NCBI GenBank assembly: GCA_027532905.1
Contig: JAPZUA010000005.1
Coordinates: 310,001 to 374,000, forward strand
Direction of reading: 5' to 3'
Length of the DNA: 64,000 nucleotides
Origin: Magnetospirillum sp.
Lineage (GTDB): Bacteria > Pseudomonadota > Alphaproteobacteria > CACIAM-22H2
Shown here in pieces: positions 43,583 through 53,069 of the stretch (position 1 is the stretch's first letter; the number at the start of each line of letters is the position of its first letter). The position numbers were made by a program, and so were the translations under genes. Below the pieces are notes generated by a model, which had not been told where the DNA came from, ran no database searches, and saw only the letters and a program-made list of their open reading frames with translations.

Positions 43583-45541
43583 TTACGCGGCCAGCGGCAG
43601 CGCAACGCGGTGGGCGGCAAGCGTTGCGTCGTCGGCGGCGCGCAAAACTGGCCGGTCGGCCTGCTGCGCGCACCATTCGGCAAGCACCATAAGGCCCCAA
43701 AGCTCGAAGCCGAGCGGCGCTTGGCGCGCCAAGTGCGCGTCGCGCACCTGCAGCACCGCGTCGCGCCGCATGAGTCCGATCGCGTCGATGCGCGCGGCCG
43801 ACAGCGTGTGCATCACGAGATCGCGCCCGGGACCGGCGAGCCAATCGTGGATCGGCACGCTGAAGCCTTGCTTGGGCGCATTGCCGACGGCGGGTCCCAG
43901 ACGCTCGCTCGCAAGCTGGCGCAGCACGCGCTTGCCGCCGCGCATCGTCGCGCGCAGCTCGGTCGGCAAAGCTTGACCGAGTGCTGCCAGCTCCGGCGTC
44001 AGCAAAGGTGCACGCGCTTCAAGCCCGTGCGCCATCGTCATGCGGTCGACTTTGACAAGAATGTCGTTGGCCAAATAGACCGACATGTCGGCACGCTGCA
44101 GCGCGCCCAAATCGACGTCGCGGTCGACGCCGGTTGCGGCGGCAAGATCGTCGAGCGCAGCCAGGGCGGCCGCTCGGGCGGCACCGTCTTCGAGCAAAGC
44201 GGCGGCGGCCTGCGGCATCCAAGCGCCGTTCCACGAAAAATGCGCGGCCCCCGACGCAAGCGGAGCCGCACGCAGGAATCGGCGCAGCTTGTAACTCGGC
44301 GATACCTTGCCGCCCGAAACAGGCAGAAACTGCCCAAGCCACGCCATCGCTTGGCGCGCGACCATCGGCAGCGGCGCCACAAAACGGCGATGGATCAGTG
44401 TGGCGCGCTGCGTGAGATAGCCGCCGAAAAGCTCGTCGCCGCCGTCGCCGCTGATCGCGACTTTGAAATCCTTGGCGACCGCTTTGGCAAGCGCCCATAC
44501 CGGCATGGCCGAGGAATCGGCCAATGGATCGTCGGCATGCGCGACGATGCGCGCAAAATCGTCGAGCAAGGAAGCCGTTGCCGGAACCTGCTCGAGCCGC
44601 ACGCCGAGCCGATCAGCCACGCGCTTGGCACCCGAGATTTCGCTGAAGCGCGGATCGTCGAACGCGACGCAATAGGCCGTCGTCAAGCGGCCCTGGCGCA
44701 CGGCACTTTCGGCAACCAATGACGAGTCGATGCCGCCCGACAAAAACAGCGCGATCGGCACGTCACTGCGCAAGGCGATCGCCACGCTGCGGTCGATCTC
44801 TGCTGCGACGGCGGCGGCAGCAGCCGGCATCGTGGTCGGCACTTGCGTCGGCGTCGATGCACCGTCGCCCGCGGGCGTCCAGAAAACACCGTCTTCCACA
44901 CGGTCGCGCCGATAGCGGCGCCACGTGCCGGGCCGCAGACGCCGCACGGCGCGTATCAGCGTCGCCTCTTCCGGCACGTAGTTGAGGCACAGATAGCGGC
45001 CGAGCGCTTGCCGGTCGATCGCGCGCGCATCGGCCGACAGCAGATCGGCCAGTGCGCCGAGTTCGGACGCGAACGTGACGCGACCCGGCGCTTCGTGCAG
45101 CATCAGCGGCTTTTCGCCGAACCGATCGCGCGCCACGAACAGACTGCCGCCGGCCCGGTCGGCGATCGCGAACGCGAACATGCCGCGCAAGCGGGCGGGC
45201 AGCCCGGTGCCCCACTGGCGATAGCCCGCAAGCAGAATCTCGGTATCCGAGCGCGTGCGGAACCGCGCACCCAGCGCTTCAAGCTCGGCGCGCAGTTCGA
45301 CGAAATTGTAGATCTCGCCGTTGAACGCGACGACCAGCGACGCGTCTTCGGTCGCCATCGGCTGGTCGCCGGTCGCAAGGTCGATGATCGACAGGCGGCG
45401 ATGGCCGAGAAAAAACGAGGCGTCCGCCCAGAACGCGCCGCCGTCAGGTCCGCGATGGGCGAGGCGCTGCGTGGCCGCCCACAGCAAGCCCGGTTCGGGC
45501 GGAGCCCCCTGCCAGACGAACTGTCCGAAAATGCCGCACAT
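43583..45541 (-). CDS. asnB: Asparagine synthase (glutamine-hydrolysing) family
   Basis: A 652-residue two-domain amidotransferase. Mature-type nucleophile Cys2 (MCGIFGQF) and AFNGEIYNFVELR mark the class II glutaminase (1-200). The synthetase PP-loop is LFLSGGIDSSLVAE near residue 268, with SGDGGDELFGGY after it. In polysaccharide clusters such proteins often amidate a uronic acid or build an amide on a sugar rather than making free asparagine, so the name is of the family, not the substrate. Confidence 0.88.
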   Translation of the reverse strand: MCGIFGQFVWQGAPPEPGLLWAATQRLAHRGPDGGAFWADASFFLGHRRLSIIDLATGDQPMATEDASLVVAFNGEIYNFVELRAELEALGARFRTRSDTEILLAGYRQWGTGLPARLRGMFAFAIADRAGGSLFVARDRFGEKPLMLHEAPGRVTFASELGALADLLSADARAIDRQALGRYLCLNYVPEEATLIRAVRRLRPGTWRRYRRDRVEDGVFWTPAGDGASTPTQVPTTMPAAAAAVAAEIDRSVAIALRSDVPIALFLSGGIDSSLVAESAVRQGRLTTAYCVAFDDPRFSEISGAKRVADRLGVRLEQVPATASLLDDFARIVAHADDPLADSSAMPVWALAKAVAKDFKVAISGDGGDELFGGYLTQRATLIHRRFVAPLPMVARQAMAWLGQFLPVSGGKVSPSYKLRRFLRAAPLASGAAHFSWNGAWMPQAAAALLEDGAARAAALAALDDLAAATGVDRDVDLGALQRADMSVYLANDILVKVDRMTMAHGLEARAPLLTPELAALGQALPTELRATMRGGKRVLRQLASERLGPAVGNAPKQGFSVPIHDWLAGPGRDLVMHTLSAARIDAIGLMRRDAVLQVRDAHLARQAPLGFELWGLMVLAEWCAQQADRPVLRAADDATLAAHRVALPLAA

Positions 45542-45552
45542 CGGCCCGACCG

Positions 45553-46521
45553 TTACGCCGAAGCGCTGCGCCAGACGTTGCGGATCTTGTAGGTCGTGCG
45601 CGATCCGCTGCCGTAATAGACGCGCACGATGATCTCGGCCAACACGCCCACCAGCAGGAACTGCAGACCGCTCACGGCCAGGAACAGCGACAGCAGGAAC
45701 CAGCCGCTATGGTCGCGCACCGTGGGCGTGCCGGTCGCAAGCGCCCAAACCAGCAGGGTCGATCCGATTGCGAAGGCGACGGCGAAAAAGCCGAGCGCGA
45801 TGGCGCCGAAGGCGCGGATCGGACGGTCGAGATAGCGCGTCAAAAACAGCAAGAAGACGAGATCGAGCAGCACGTTGAAGGTGCGGCCGATTCCGTAGTT
45901 CGACTGGCCGACCGGCCGCTCGATGTTTTCGATCGGGATTTCGTCGATGCGCGCACCCGCCATCTTGGCGAACACCGGAATGAAGCGGTGGTTCTCGCCA
46001 AGCAGGCGGAAATCGCGCACGATCTCGGTGCGGTAGCCGCGAAAGGTCGTGCCGATGTCGTGGATCTCGAGCTTGGTGATCCAGCGCAGCAAAGCGTTCG
46101 CCGCGCGCGAGGGCCAGCGGCGCACGATGCCTTCCTGGCGCTGGTGGCGCCAGCCGCATACGACGTCGAGCCCCTCTTCCAGGCGCGCCAGGAAAATCGG
46201 GATTTCCTCGGGAAAATGCTGCAGATCGGCGTCGAGCGAGACGATGAATTCGCCTTTCGCTTCGTCCATGCCGGCCTGCAAGGCCGCCGTCTGGCCGTAG
46301 TTGCGGCGCAGCTCGACCACGGCGATGTGGGCGTCGGCCTTGGCGAGTTCGCGCGCAACTTTGAGGCTCGTATCGCGGCTGCCGTCGTCGACCAGCACGA
46401 TTTCGTAGTCGTAGCGGTCGGCCACGGTCGCCATCGCCGCACCGATGCGCCGCACGAATTCCGGCAGGACGCGCTCTTCGTTGTAGACGGGCGCTACAAT
46501 GCTGACGAGTTTTTTGTCCAT
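45553..46521 (-). CDS. Polyprenyl-phosphate glycosyltransferase, GtrB/DPM1-like
   Basis: A 322-residue GT2 enzyme with two C-terminal membrane helices (about 235-300). It carries VSIVAPVYNEERVLPEF, VDDGSRDTS, and SLDADLQHFPEEIP with the DADLQ motif, then GWRHQRQEGIVRRWPSR, as in the GtrB/DPM1 group that loads a sugar onto undecaprenyl phosphate. The product would feed a flippase or a membrane glycosyltransferase such as the polytopic protein at 48402. ATG 46521 is used. Confidence 0.88.
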   Translation of the reverse strand: MDKKLVSIVAPVYNEERVLPEFVRRIGAAMATVADRYDYEIVLVDDGSRDTSLKVARELAKADAHIAVVELRRNYGQTAALQAGMDEAKGEFIVSLDADLQHFPEEIPIFLARLEEGLDVVCGWRHQRQEGIVRRWPSRAANALLRWITKLEIHDIGTTFRGYRTEIVRDFRLLGENHRFIPVFAKMAGARIDEIPIENIERPVGQSNYGIGRTFNVLLDLVFLLFLTRYLDRPIRAFGAIALGFFAVAFAIGSTLLVWALATGTPTVRDHSGWFLLSLFLAVSGLQFLLVGVLAEIIVRVYYGSGSRTTYKIRNVWRSASA

Positions 46522-46566
46522 TTTATGGAGGGCGTCCAAACCGTTGGAAAGCGAGCAGATCAGCGC

Positions 46567-47388
46567 TCAAGATGCCGGATTCGTGGCGACGGCGGTCCAG
46601 CTGTAGCCGTGGCGATGATGCAGGCTTATATCGACGAAGCCTGCATCGGTCAACAAAGCGCGAACACGCGCTTGCGTGTAGTATTCAGCCCAATTCGGCG
46701 CAAGCTGATCGTAGACGACAAGCATGCGCTTGGACCAAGTCAGCGGCGAAATCACGCGCGCCAGATAGCGCCCAAGCGGCAAGCCGGGAATCCGGCGGCA
46801 CAAGGCGGCATAGGCCGACAGCGGCACCGTGAGCGCCCAGGCCAATGCCTCGCTCGCCCGGCGCGGCAACAAGCGCACGAGGGCGCGCAGCGGCAAGGCC
46901 AGCGCCAGATAGAGGCCATTGCCTTCGCGCCCATAGACCCAGATCAGCATTTTGCCGCCGGGTGCGAGGCTGCGGCGTGCGGCCTTCGCGACCGGCAGCG
47001 GATCTGGAATATGGTGCAGCACGCCGATCGAAACCGCCCAATCGAGACCGGCGACATCGGCCGGCAACTCGTCGCCGCGCATGTTCAACAGGCGCACCCG
47101 GTCGCCGTACTGCGCCGTGTTGGCGACGAGCGTGGCAAAGCCTGCCGACGGTTCGACGGCCGTGACATGGGCGGCACCGGCATCGAGCAGCATATTGACG
47201 ATGCGGCCCGTGCCGCTGCCGATGTCGAGCACGTGGCGGCCGGCAAAACCGTCCGGCGGCACCAGCGGCCCGACAATGTCCTGCCAAAGCGCCTGGCTGC
47301 CGTAGAAGCCGTCGTTTGCGGTGAAACGCGTCCATTGCGCGCCGAAATCGGCGATCGTGGCGGTACGCGCCTGGTCCTTGTCGGTCAT
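46567..47388 (-). CDS. Class I SAM-dependent methyltransferase
   Basis: A 273-residue methyltransferase with VLDIGSGTGRIVNMLLDAG (motif I), TAVEPS (motif II), and DWAVSIGVLHHIPDP, then LAPGGKMLIWVYGREGNG. The C-terminal part is partly amphipathic and may contact membrane. ATG 47388 is chosen. A longer frame extends into the divergent upstream region. It faces away from the methyltransferase at 47512, leaving 123 bases of shared promoter space. Confidence 0.82.
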   Translation of the reverse strand: MTDKDQARTATIADFGAQWTRFTANDGFYGSQALWQDIVGPLVPPDGFAGRHVLDIGSGTGRIVNMLLDAGAAHVTAVEPSAGFATLVANTAQYGDRVRLLNMRGDELPADVAGLDWAVSIGVLHHIPDPLPVAKAARRSLAPGGKMLIWVYGREGNGLYLALALPLRALVRLLPRRASEALAWALTVPLSAYAALCRRIPGLPLGRYLARVISPLTWSKRMLVVYDQLAPNWAEYYTQARVRALLTDAGFVDISLHHRHGYSWTAVATNPAS

Positions 47389-47511
47389 TTCAGTCTCGTG
47401 CTCCAAGGCCTTGGGAATCGCCGCGCCGTCGCGCTTGTTTGCCGACGCGGCCCCGACGTAAAATCCGGCGTCTTTTTGTCCGACGCCCATCCGCGCGAGC
47501 CACAGCCCAGC

Positions 47512-48405
47512 ATGTCACAAGCATCGAACCCTTGTCCCGTTTGCGGCGGCGCGCGCCGCGATTGGGCGACCAAACAGGGGCGGCTCGTGCAGCGCTGCGT
47601 CGCTTGCCGCCTCGTGCTCGTACCCGCAGGCGTCGCGACCGGCCCGACGGGCGTCAGCATCTACGAAGAAGAGGTGCCGATTTTCGCCGCCGACGGCAAT
47701 CTCGACTACTATCTCGACGACGCGCAGTTCGAGAATTTTCGCATCAAGCTCGACTGGGTGCGACGCTATCTGCCCGATGGCGCGCGTCTTCTCGATGCCG
47801 GTGCCAATTACGGCCATTTCCTCAAGCTCGCGCAGGCGGTCTACCGCACCGAAGGCTTCGACATCAGCCCTGCCGCGGTCGCCTATTCGCGCACGCAGTT
47901 CGGCGTCGACAATGTCGTGGCCTCGATCTACGCGCTGCCCGCCGAACGCAGCGGCCCCTACGACGGCATCGTCAATTTCGACGTGATCGAGCATGTCGAC
48001 GATCCGCGCCGCGCCCTTCAAGCGCTGCGCGCGACCATGAAGCCGGGTGCGCTGCTGTTCGTGACCACGCCCGATGCGGGCAGCCTTGTGGCAACGCTGA
48101 TGGGCCTGCGCTGGCACTATCTCGACCCCGTGCAGCACATCGTGCTGTTCGACCGCGCCAACCTGCAAAGCCTGCTGGCGCAGACCGGCTTCGAGACGCT
48201 GGCAATGCGCACGATCGGGCATCGCTATCGCTTGAGCTACGTGCTCGACCGGCTGTGCTATCTCAACCGCGACGGCGTGCTGAGCATGCCGCTGCGCCTC
48301 GCGCGCTGGCTGCTGCGCCCGTTGCGCGGCCTGTCGGTCGCGATCAATGCGGGCGACGTGATGGGCATCGTTGCGCGCCGCAGCGACGGACCCAACGCAG
48401 CATGA
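47512..48405 (+). CDS. SAM methyltransferase with N-terminal zinc ribbon
   Basis: A 297-residue protein of the methyltransferase 23-like class found in sugar clusters. The N-terminal zinc ribbon is CPVCGG plus CVACRLV (four cysteines, residues 8-32). The catalytic domain has LLDAGANYGHFLKLA, then GFDISPAAV, FDVIEHVDDPRRALQAL and LFVTTPDAGSLVATLMG. It couples by ATGA to the large membrane protein that follows. Related enzymes methylate nucleotide-linked deoxysugars, which is only suggestive here. Confidence 0.82.
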   Translation: MSQASNPCPVCGGARRDWATKQGRLVQRCVACRLVLVPAGVATGPTGVSIYEEEVPIFAADGNLDYYLDDAQFENFRIKLDWVRRYLPDGARLLDAGANYGHFLKLAQAVYRTEGFDISPAAVAYSRTQFGVDNVVASIYALPAERSGPYDGIVNFDVIEHVDDPRRALQALRATMKPGALLFVTTPDAGSLVATLMGLRWHYLDPVQHIVLFDRANLQSLLAQTGFETLAMRTIGHRYRLSYVLDRLCYLNRDGVLSMPLRLARWLLRPLRGLSVAINAGDVMGIVARRSDGPNAA

Positions 48406-50114
48406 GTACGGCTTTCGACCGGCGCGCGTGGCTTTGCTTCGCGCTGTGTGCGCTGGCCGCCACCGCGTGGCGGCCCTTCACGCTCGGATTCTTGACCGAC
48501 GATTGGAGCGTGCTTGTCGATCCGCAGGATTGGACGCCCGCTTTTTCCGCCGCACGCTGGCACGCGCTCGAGATCGCGCAAAACCGGCCGGTGCTGCGCG
48601 TCGTGTTTTACGTGCTGACCTCCGTGGTACCCGCCACACCGTTTGCGTGGCATGCGACGGGTGCCTTGCTCAACGTTGCGGCCGGGTTCGCGGTCGCGAT
48701 CTTTGCGCGCGACGTGCTGGCGACAGCGCTCGGGCGCGGCGAACCTGCGACCGCTGGCGGCCTGTTCGCCGGTGCCTGCTGGATCGCCTTTCCCTTTTCG
48801 GCGGCAACGCAGTTCTGGGCAACGGGCACCACCGCGATGCCGGCGGTCGCCGCTTTCGCGATCTCCGGCAGCCTTTTGCTGCGCGGCTGGAACGGATCGC
48901 GCGGCCTGCTGCTGGCAGGTGCTGCGATCTCGCTGCTGGGATATCTCGTCTACGAGGCGCACTATTTCCAGATCGCCCCGCTGCTCGTATTCGCGGCCCT
49001 GCTGCTCGGCTGGCGCGGCAGCAACGGCGCTTTTGCGACGGTCGTCTATGGCGGTGCTTTGGCCGCCGCTATCGCCTTTGGCCGCATCATGCGCATGCTG
49101 GGTGCCGAGGGCTCGCGCGGCATCAACGCGAATTTCGTCGATACCTTTTTCCATTGGTATCTCTATGTCGGCCGCTTTCTCGGCCTTGCTCCCTGGACCG
49201 TCTACGCCGCTGTTGCGGCAGCGACGCTGCTTGCCGGTGCAATTCTGTGGGCGCTGCTGCGACGCAACGGTCCCGGCCTCGACATTTGGCGCTGCATGAT
49301 CGTGGCCGCCCTTGCCGTCAGCACCTCGGCGGTCGTTGCGACCTTGCCGTTGGCGATGCTCGAAGGCCTTCTGCCGATCGCTTTGGGCCTTGGTCTGCTG
49401 GCGCTTTGCGCGGCGCAAGCCCGCATCGACTGGCATGGGGCTGGCGGCGTTGTCGCCCTGGTTCTCGCCGGGATTTGTTTCGGCGCACTGCCGTTTGCGA
49501 TCGGCAACTACGTTGTCTTCTCGCTTGGTTTCGGCGCGCGCGCCACGTTGGGTGCGAGCCTGTGGCTGGCGCTCGGCTTGGGCCTCGTCGCCGCTCTGGC
49601 GTGGCGCAACGAAGGCGGCATCCGGCGTGCGGCACTCGGCCTCTCCCTTGTGTGGGCGGGCCTAACGGCCAGCGACTATCTGCGCGGGCGCGAATGGGCG
49701 CGCCCCGCCGATCTCTTGACAGCCGTATTCGTCGATCCGCCGCTTTTCCCGTTCGGCCAGCCCGCACAAGATGCGCACTTTCTGCTGTCGGCACCCGAGC
49801 TGCCGGGGCGCGTGCCGGTCATCGAGGTCAACCACCATGTGTTCGCGATCGCGCGGCGCGCCTTTGCCGCCCAAGCGCGCGATGCGGCATCCTTGGCCGA
49901 GATCCGCAGTTGGGACGGGCGCTGGCTCGTTGCGCGCGATCTTGTCTGGAACACCGTGTGGGACGGCATGCAGATCGTGCAGCGCGAATGCCGCTCGGGC
50001 GGCCTTGTGGCACAAACGCCCGCCACAACTTTGTGGCTGTGGGACCATGCGGCAAGCACGATCGCACCGCTCAAGGCGCCTTACGTTTCGGGCTGCGCGC
50101 TCGAAGCCCCGTAG
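48402..50114 (+). CDS. Large polytopic membrane protein, putative glycosyltransferase
   Basis: A 570-residue protein with about 11-12 membrane helices over residues 8-430 and a C-terminal soluble part. The LTDDWSVLVDPQDW segment after helix 1 contains an acidic pair in the position where GT-C-fold glycosyltransferases hold their catalytic aspartate. That, together with the lipid-sugar synthase at 45553, suggests a periplasmic transferase (inference). It starts inside the previous stop (ATGA) and overlaps the convergent next gene by 34 bases. Confidence 0.65.
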   Translation: MSTAFDRRAWLCFALCALAATAWRPFTLGFLTDDWSVLVDPQDWTPAFSAARWHALEIAQNRPVLRVVFYVLTSVVPATPFAWHATGALLNVAAGFAVAIFARDVLATALGRGEPATAGGLFAGACWIAFPFSAATQFWATGTTAMPAVAAFAISGSLLLRGWNGSRGLLLAGAAISLLGYLVYEAHYFQIAPLLVFAALLLGWRGSNGAFATVVYGGALAAAIAFGRIMRMLGAEGSRGINANFVDTFFHWYLYVGRFLGLAPWTVYAAVAAATLLAGAILWALLRRNGPGLDIWRCMIVAALAVSTSAVVATLPLAMLEGLLPIALGLGLLALCAAQARIDWHGAGGVVALVLAGICFGALPFAIGNYVVFSLGFGARATLGASLWLALGLGLVAALAWRNEGGIRRAALGLSLVWAGLTASDYLRGREWARPADLLTAVFVDPPLFPFGQPAQDAHFLLSAPELPGRVPVIEVNHHVFAIARRAFAAQARDAASLAEIRSWDGRWLVARDLVWNTVWDGMQIVQRECRSGGLVAQTPATTLWLWDHAASTIAPLKAPYVSGCALEAP

Positions 50115-51037
50115 TCCCACGGCACGAGGCCAGATCGGAACTGCAAGCCCGGTGCTTCGCCCGCCAGCATCGAGCGCGACACGCCCGCCCAGGGGCGCGC
50201 ACGCGCGAACACGGCCCAGCGCGAGAAGGTGCTTGTAACCGGCCCGACGATACGGTCGCACGATCCAATGCCTGCCATGTCGTCGGCAAGATCGCCATGC
50301 ATGAAGATATGGTCGAGCCCCGCGAACGCCGAAGCGAGGGCCGCAAAGTTGGCGTCTTTGCGGAAGCTTTCGTCCGAAAACAGCACGAACAGCGTCGTCG
50401 CCGGATCGATCGCGTCGCTCGATTTGAGCACGCTTGCGTATTCGGCCGGCGAAAGATAGTAGCGTCCACCCTGGGCTTTGCGGAAATCGGTGCCGCGCAT
50501 ATGGACCGCAACCGTCGTCGGCCATTGGCGGTGCCACTGTGCTTGCAAGGCAGTCCATTTCGCGGTCACGGCCTGCGGCAATGCGAAGAAGCGACGGATT
50601 TCGTCGGCGTGTTTGCGCACCCACGGCGTGCAGCGCAGCTTGTAGCCGTCGAGAAACAGCAACTCGCGCCCAGCCGCAAACTCGGCGAAGGCCGGGCCGT
50701 CGAGCGCCATCGTGTCGGGATCTGCACCGCCCCAATAGCAGCTCCAGATCGGACCGTGCTGGCCGGTGCGGCGCGGGCGCGCGCGGCGCAAGAAGCCGAG
50801 TGTGCCTTCGTTGAGCCACCAGCGGTCAGGCAGTTCGGGCACCGCCCCGTTGGCGGTGAAAGGATAGCTCGCGAGTTGCCCGGCGGGCAGTGCCGGGAAC
50901 AGGCGCTTGTAGTCGCCAAGCCCCCAATCGGCGACTACCGCGCCGAACTCGCGCGCTGCCGCATAGACATGCGCGCGCGAGAACAGACGATTGCCGAGTG
51001 CGCCGTTGCGATTGATGTTGACCCACAGGGCACTCAT
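50081..51037 (-). CDS. Fucosyltransferase-like protein
   Basis: A 318-residue soluble protein. VAVHMRGTDFRKAQGG near residue 172 resembles the donor-phosphate-binding motif of the fucosyltransferase fold (HxRRxD types), but one arginine is replaced. DPATTLFVLFSDESFRKDA and VGPVTSTFSRWAVF follow in the expected order for that fold. It is first assigned only at fold level, and donor and acceptor are unknown. It overlaps the GT9 gene by four bases. Confidence 0.65.
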   Translation of the reverse strand: MSALWVNINRNGALGNRLFSRAHVYAAAREFGAVVADWGLGDYKRLFPALPAGQLASYPFTANGAVPELPDRWWLNEGTLGFLRRARPRRTGQHGPIWSCYWGGADPDTMALDGPAFAEFAAGRELLFLDGYKLRCTPWVRKHADEIRRFFALPQAVTAKWTALQAQWHRQWPTTVAVHMRGTDFRKAQGGRYYLSPAEYASVLKSSDAIDPATTLFVLFSDESFRKDANFAALASAFAGLDHIFMHGDLADDMAGIGSCDRIVGPVTSTFSRWAVFARARPWAGVSRSMLAGEAPGLQFRSGLVPWDYGASSAQPET

Positions 51038-52044
51038 GCCGCCTCCAGCATTTCATTTGCGGCAGCGAGCGCTTCATCGACGCCGATGCGCGTCATGCAG
51101 ATGCGCGCGTTGTCGCACCAACCGTTGTTGCCGCACGGCGCGCAAGCCACGTATTTGCACAAGGTGCGCTGGCGCTGCGGGTAGCCGATGAATTCCGGCA
51201 AGGTAAGGCCGCCCCATAAGATAAGCGCACGCGCGCCGACTGCATTGGCGGCATGCATGAGGCCGCTTTCCGTGCCGATGAACAGTCTTGCGCGCTTCAA
51301 GACCAAACACGCCGCGCGAAAACTCGTTTTGCCGCGCAGATCGACTGCACCTGCGATCGCGGGCACGGAAGTCACGGCACCCACTTGAACGAGCCGCAAA
51401 TGCATATGGGCTGCCGCCAAGCGCGCCATCGCCGCTTCCCAATTTTCGCGCGGCCAGGCGCGCAGATCGCCGAAAAAGTCGCGGTTGGTCTCGGGCTCGA
51501 ACGCGACGAACGGCCCGTCGATGCCGGCCTGCGCCAGCAGCGCATCCGTCGCCGCTTCTTCGGCGGCCGAAAAATACATCTCGCACGTATCGTCGGCCGT
51601 GCCGCCGCCCAGATGTTCGAGCATCGCGTCGGCCGCACGCGCATGGCTTTTCCAGAAGGTGCGCCGCCGATCCTGGCGCGCCGCGTAGGAGTGCACGCGC
51701 ATGTCGATATGCACGAGCAACGGCCCCTGCCTGTCGTCGCGCGCGGAAGTGCAGCGCACGACCCACAGCTCGTATGCGCGACGCAGGCCCAACAACGACA
51801 ATGCCCGCACAAAGCCCACATCGAGCAGCCGGGCGGCGGCATTCTTGGCGCGGGTCGGCGGAAAGGCGAGCCGCGGATTCAAGCGATAGATCGCGTCGTC
51901 GGCCAACGACACCGAACGGTCGTAGAGCGCGCCTGCCGCAAGGTCGCTTGCCAGCGGCATATGGACGGGTGCGACGGCGCGCCCCGTCCGCGCATTGAGC
52001 GCCTTGAACACGGTCGTCCAGATCAGATTGCCGCCATAGCCCAT
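51034..52044 (-). CDS. Family 9 glycosyltransferase (heptosyltransferase-like)
   Basis: A 336-residue GT-B enzyme of the ADP-heptose transferase family. It opens MGYGGNLIWTTVFKALNA, the expected acceptor-side GDxL variant. The C-terminal half has VAFEPETNRDFFGDLRAWP, VDLRGKTSFRAACLVLKRARLFIGTESGLMHAA in the family pattern (D-G-L-H), and LWGGLTLPEF. A cysteine cluster at the end (CAPCGNNGWCDNARICM) is common in LPS core-type GT9 proteins. ATG 52044 lies two bases after the previous stop. Confidence 0.83.
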   Translation of the reverse strand: MGYGGNLIWTTVFKALNARTGRAVAPVHMPLASDLAAGALYDRSVSLADDAIYRLNPRLAFPPTRAKNAAARLLDVGFVRALSLLGLRRAYELWVVRCTSARDDRQGPLLVHIDMRVHSYAARQDRRRTFWKSHARAADAMLEHLGGGTADDTCEMYFSAAEEAATDALLAQAGIDGPFVAFEPETNRDFFGDLRAWPRENWEAAMARLAAAHMHLRLVQVGAVTSVPAIAGAVDLRGKTSFRAACLVLKRARLFIGTESGLMHAANAVGARALILWGGLTLPEFIGYPQRQRTLCKYVACAPCGNNGWCDNARICMTRIGVDEALAAANEMLEAA

Positions 52045-52046
52045 GG

Positions 52047-53069
52047 TCAGAGCGGCAGCATGTTGGCAAGGCGCACAAGCGGATTGCGCCACGGCCGACG
52101 ATGTTTGGCGATCTCTTCGCTTTGTGCCGCCAAGCGGTCGAACAGCGCCAGAAACTGGGCTGCCATCTTTGTCGAGGTGTGCGGATACTCGGCCATCTTT
52201 GGCTTGAGGACCTTGTAGGCGGCCATGAATTGCCGCAACGCGTCGGGGAAGTCCTGGGGCGCGTCGAAGCCAATGCCGTAAGGCGCGCAATACTCGGGCA
52301 GGCCGCCCGACCGGCGATACAGGATCGGCATGCCGAGCAAAGCGCCCTCGATATGGTGGTTGCCGCTCGGCTCGCCGATCGACGCGGTCAGATAGGCGTG
52401 GTTCTGCGCCAAAGCTGCGGCGAGTGGCGGGCCGTCGAGCGGGGCAAGCCATTCGACGTTCGCAAGGCCCGCATCGCGCGGCCGGTTACCGATATGCGTG
52501 AAGCGTACGCGGCCGCGCCATTCTTGTGTCGCCAGCATCGCGTCGAGCACGCGATAGACGTCGAGCCCCTTGTTCGGGTGTGCCCCCCAATGGTGCGTGA
52601 CGAGGCGCAGCGGTTCCTGCCCGTCCCACGAGGCGGCCGCATCGCGCTTGAAGATCGTGTCGTCGCCGCCGCCCAAAACGACAGTCGCGTCCGTCTCGCG
52701 GCGCCAGACGCTGAGCTCTTTGAGCCACGAGGCAACGAACACCGTGTGATCGGCGCAGTAATTGGCGATGCGCAAGCGCAGATTCATCGTGTGCGTGCCC
52801 TTGCGCTCGTCGCATTCGTTGATGCGGTGGACGATTGCGCAAGTGGGCCGCACATTCGCGACATAGGCAAGCGCTTGGCCCGGCGTGAAGGTGATTTGCG
52901 GGTTGCGCCGCCTGGGATCGACGATCAGCACGATGTCGATGTCGGCATCGTCGAGCGCGCGGACCACATGGTCGCCGCGCGCAAGCAGAGCCGCTTCGAT
53001 CGCCGCAACCACGCGATTGCCCCCGCCCCACGGCCCCTCGACGCGGCGATAATTGATCGCGACCTTCAC
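52047..53069 (-). CDS. Glycosyltransferase, GT4-like
   Basis: A 340-residue protein with GT-B character: VKVAINYRRVEGPWGGGNRVV at the start in part, THHWGAHPNKGLDVYRVLD, THIGNRP and ASIGEPSGNHHIEGALLGMPILYRRSGGLPEY, which holds the ExxxxG motif of the donor site. The start is GTG 53069, overlapping the upstream stop by four bases. Frames running further upstream read the neighbouring gene in another frame. Specificity unknown. Confidence 0.78.
   Translation of the reverse strand: MKVAINYRRVEGPWGGGNRVVAAIEAALLARGDHVVRALDDADIDIVLIVDPRRRNPQITFTPGQALAYVANVRPTCAIVHRINECDERKGTHTMNLRLRIANYCADHTVFVASWLKELSVWRRETDATVVLGGGDDTIFKRDAAASWDGQEPLRLVTHHWGAHPNKGLDVYRVLDAMLATQEWRGRVRFTHIGNRPRDAGLANVEWLAPLDGPPLAAALAQNHAYLTASIGEPSGNHHIEGALLGMPILYRRSGGLPEYCAPYGIGFDAPQDFPDALRQFMAAYKVLKPKMAEYPHTSTKMAAQFLALFDRLAAQSEEIAKHRRPWRNPLVRLANMLPL

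Noticed and set aside
45709-47511. Long plus-strand frame running into the zinc-ribbon methyltransferase
   Set aside because: It lies opposite two clear genes, a GtrB-like glycosyltransferase and a methyltransferase. Only the part from ATG 47512 matches a family.
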